Shown: one piece after another, positions 42,406-44,530 of the stretch
Numbering within the stretch: the stretch's first letter is position 1
How the letters are laid out: each line of letters starts with the position of its first letter
Origin: Clostridia bacterium
GTDB lineage: Bacteria; Bacillota; Clostridia; Christensenellales; Aristaeellaceae
DNA length: 44,530 bases
Direction: 5' to 3'
Assembly (NCBI GenBank): GCA_030536295.1
Contig: JAUNQH010000012.1
Location: forward strand, 1-44,530
Translations under genes and position numbers: made by a program
Notes under the pieces: model-generated
What the model was told of the DNA's origin: nothing
Database searches by the model: none
Seen by the model: only the letters and a program-made list of their open reading frames with translations

Positions 42406-43317
42406 TCAGACCTCCCATTTGGCCAGCCAGTTGCTGAAACGGAGATAAACCTCATAATACATGTCATAAAGTTCGGCTTCACGGTCCTGAATATATATGT
42501 CCGCTTCCTGGTCCCAGTGGCATTTATCATTGTAAAGATCTGAGATCGCCTCATTGGCAACCTTTTCGGAATCCAGAACGATCGCGACAAGATCCTCCAG
42601 TCCGTCGGTACTGATCCCGCGGATACGCGCCACGAGACCGGGGAAATAGGTGTCATTGCATTTGTCCGCGTAACCGTAAAGCCCGTCGGATTCAAGGATG
42701 TTTCTTGCATCACCGGAATACAGGCGGTACGTGATCTCATTGCCGTTATCATCGATATAGCTTGACTGATACAGGCTCCACTGGCACACAAAATGCAGGT
42801 AATCAAACATGGCGCTCATTTCGCTGACGATCCCGTCCGACGCGATGCTTTGCCAGAGCTTGTACTCATCGCTGAGGGTGCTCAGGTCGATCTCTTCCGA
42901 AACGGCATCCACGATCCTGTAGTTGTATTCATAGCCGAAATCATCCGTATTGCTGCCGAAACTGAGTGTCCCGGTAATACGGATCGCCTGATCGGTGTAG
43001 GTGAATTTGTCTCCGTTTTTCGCGTACACGGCCATTGTATTGGCAAGCTGGGATGTGTTCGGCACGCAGAACGGGCAGCTCTGATACGGCATATTCATCA
43101 GATAGATATATTTGCCGCTGACAGGACTCAGGGTGGCCATGTATCCGACGATCGTGACCTGCTTACCGTCAAGCTTCTGAAGCGCTTCAAGACTGACCGC
43201 GTCCTTGAAACCGATGGATGTGGGGCCGGCGGAAGAAGAACCGTCTTTTCCGGCGGAGCAGGAACACAATACGAATATCAGGCAGATCGAGATGAATGTT
43301 AAAAATGCTTTTTTCAT
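42406..43317 (-). CDS. Lipoprotein with CPFC motif, partner of an FtsX-type ABC permease
   Basis: The 303-residue protein has a signal peptide ending LCSC, with lipidation expected at Cys20. Residues about 36-140 form a compact beta-rich region (GKQVTIVGYM, then YIYLMNMPYQSCPFC at 70-84, then AIRITGTLSF) resembling the small extracytoplasmic DUF3299-type proteins that accompany some MacB-like transporters, as I remember them. The CPFC pair at 81-84 could bind metal or a thiol. The remaining 160 residues are helical and unassigned. The start at 43317 overlaps the permease stop (ATGA), and AAAGGA precedes it by seven bases. Confidence 0.7.
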   Translation of the reverse strand: MKKAFLTFISICLIFVLCSCSAGKDGSSSAGPTSIGFKDAVSLEALQKLDGKQVTIVGYMATLSPVSGKYIYLMNMPYQSCPFCVPNTSQLANTMAVYAKNGDKFTYTDQAIRITGTLSFGSNTDDFGYEYNYRIVDAVSEEIDLSTLSDEYKLWQSIASDGIVSEMSAMFDYLHFVCQWSLYQSSYIDDNGNEITYRLYSGDARNILESDGLYGYADKCNDTYFPGLVARIRGISTDGLEDLVAIVLDSEKVANEAISDLYNDKCHWDQEADIYIQDREAELYDMYYEVYLRFSNWLAKWEV

Positions 43318-44501
43318 AAACTGTCCTTTCTGCTCATATTCAGAATGCAGAGCATGGTCGGCAGAACGCTGATCACAAAGACCAGCGCGGCGATCGCAAA
43401 CTCCAGCGGATAGAAGACCCAGCTGCTCAGCACGATGCCCATACCGGCAACGAAACTGCCCATCAGCTTCAGACACAGATGGCTGAGGATCAGACTGAGC
43501 AGTACGGAAACAAAGCCGATGATGCTGTTCTGGACCAGGTAAACGCCGGCAATGCGCTTCATGCTGATGCCGATCAGGCGCATGAGGCTGATCTCCTTTT
43601 TGCTGTCAAAAAGATTCAGCAGTGTGATGACCGAGATGACAAGAATATTCATCAGCAGGATAATGACGCACAGAATATACACGATTCTGGACGAGAGATC
43701 GACCTGCTCCAGAACCTCACGCAGGACCGTGGCGGGATTGATCACAAGCAGTTTTCCGTCCTGCGCGTAATGACCGGAGAGCTTATAGTATTCATTGAAG
43801 CCTTTGCTGCGAACAAGGATGGCGCAGACCTGACCTTCGGTTGCTTCTACACCCTCCTCTTCGTCTTCGTGTTCCTCTTCACCATGATCGTGCTCTTCGT
43901 TTCCGTGGATCGCCCAGACAGTCTTATATGAGGTGAAGACGGTGTTGTCATACGCGGTATCCGTACGCTTCAGAATACCGGTGACGGTCAGCGGGGAAGC
44001 CGCGTGCTCGGTGCCGGCTGTGCCGAGACCGTGGGAGGTGATGATCTGATCGCCGACCTTCAGATGGTATTTTTCGGAAACGGCCGATCCTACGACCGCC
44101 TCATATGTTTCGGCAAACATTTCGCCTTCACTGAGTGTCTTATCGTTCAGGAAAGCCGGCGTCGTACCGACGATGCGGGAGGAATTATAGCTGTCACCCA
44201 TCGTGAAAGGTACGACCGAGTTGACAAGACCGCTCTTCTGAAGTTCTTCAACATAGCTGTAGGGAATCGTGCCCAGCGGTTCATCCGTAAAGAACATCGT
44301 ATTCATGGCAAGCTGTGTCGCACTGCCGGAAGGACCGATGATCATATCATAGTATGCAGCTGTGGAGACGATACCGTCATTTACCTGACAGCTGATATTG
44401 TAGCTGAGCAGCGCGACTGATGCGCTGATGACGATGGAAAGAACGACAAGCAGCAGCCTTGAACGGCGAACGAGCATGTTCCTGAGCGCAAACTTAAGCA
44501 T
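43314..44501 (-). CDS. FtsX/MacB-type ABC transporter permease with His/acidic loop
   Basis: The 395-residue protein has the four-helix layout of this class: one helix near 17-36, an extracytoplasmic domain of about 235 residues, then three helices near 272-296, 322-346 and 362-388, with KKEISLMRLIGIS between the second and third as in FtsX-type permeases. Residues 199-217 are almost entirely His, Asp and Glu (HGNEEHDHGEEEHEDEEEG), suggesting metal binding. I use the ATG at 44501, eight bases after GGAGG; a GTG at 44510 is less likely. The ATPase is expected upstream, outside the window. Confidence 0.88.
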   Translation of the reverse strand: MLKFALRNMLVRRSRLLLVVLSIVISASVALLSYNISCQVNDGIVSTAAYYDMIIGPSGSATQLAMNTMFFTDEPLGTIPYSYVEELQKSGLVNSVVPFTMGDSYNSSRIVGTTPAFLNDKTLSEGEMFAETYEAVVGSAVSEKYHLKVGDQIITSHGLGTAGTEHAASPLTVTGILKRTDTAYDNTVFTSYKTVWAIHGNEEHDHGEEEHEDEEEGVEATEGQVCAILVRSKGFNEYYKLSGHYAQDGKLLVINPATVLREVLEQVDLSSRIVYILCVIILLMNILVISVITLLNLFDSKKEISLMRLIGISMKRIAGVYLVQNSIIGFVSVLLSLILSHLCLKLMGSFVAGMGIVLSSWVFYPLEFAIAALVFVISVLPTMLCILNMSRKDSL

Positions 44502-44530
44502 CGGCCGCACCTCCGTTCCCAGTGACGCTG

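Noticed and set aside
44494-44530. C-terminal end of an ABC ATPase at the right edge
   Set aside because: An ATPase gene is expected there, but all three minus-strand frames are open over the few bases available and none shows a family motif, so no partial gene can be supported.

Overview
The window reads as chromosomal DNA of a low-to-mid GC Gram-positive bacterium of the class Clostridia, probably an uncultured gut or rumen lineage; by eye the base composition is somewhat above half G+C. The reasons are a classic Firmicutes core block (priA-def-fmt-rsmB-rlmN-stp-prkC-rsgA-rpe), a PASTA-domain Ser/Thr kinase, a single long bifunctional-type Rel, MutS2, a PrsA-like foldase lipoprotein, a HemZ-type radical SAM protein and a Clostridia-type (Re-citrate synthase-like) DRE-TIM enzyme. 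No rRNA, tRNA, CRISPR array, insertion sequence, phage gene or obvious foreign island was found. Most of the window is dense, same-strand housekeeping sequence with very short or overlapping junctions.

Layout. Bases 1-593 are essentially non-coding: a terminator at the left edge, some hairpins and the priA promoter. From 594 to 16489 there is one long run of plus-strand genes: primosome/translation initiation (priA, def, fmt), rRNA methylation (rsmB, rlmN), the PP2C phosphatase/PASTA kinase pair, rsgA, rpe, mnmE, an iron-type alcohol dehydrogenase, a cytosolic DUF218 protein, radC, a membrane-anchored DUF218 protein, and rsmG. Bases 16490-16695 hold a strikingly organised nested palindrome followed by a bidirectional terminator. 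A two-gene minus-strand operon (aminotransferase then citrate/isopropylmalate-synthase-like enzyme) occupies 16696-19308, with a promoter in the 340-base divergent intergenic region.

From 19649 to 42353 all genes are again on the plus strand: an export block (foldase lipoprotein, DUF975 membrane protein, secD, secF) ended by a strong terminator; recJ, rel, dtd, an MBL-fold hydrolase and hemZ; a GNAT-like protein with its own consensus promoter; a cyclophilin with its own promoter and terminator; zapA, a U32 peptidase-family protein (probably RNA modification), mutS2; a two-component system; then aroK, an unusual glutamate-5-kinase-like protein and an unusual serine-hydrolase-fold protein in translationally coupled order. 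A perfect 18-bp-stem terminator at 42354-42394 separates this from a minus-strand pair at the right edge: a lipoprotein with a CPFC motif and an FtsX-type ABC permease whose extracytoplasmic region carries a His/Asp/Glu-rich stretch. That pair looks like part of a metal-related MacB-like transporter whose ATPase lies outside the window.

The least ordinary items are the nested palindrome at 16498-16644, the His-rich permease/CPFC lipoprotein pair, the kinase with a remodelled glutamate-5-kinase motif next to a serine-hydrolase homologue with altered active-site loops, the long basic Gly/Asn-rich tail on RsmB, and the helical insertion inside the foldase rotamase domain. No wholly new multi-gene system can be claimed from sequence alone.
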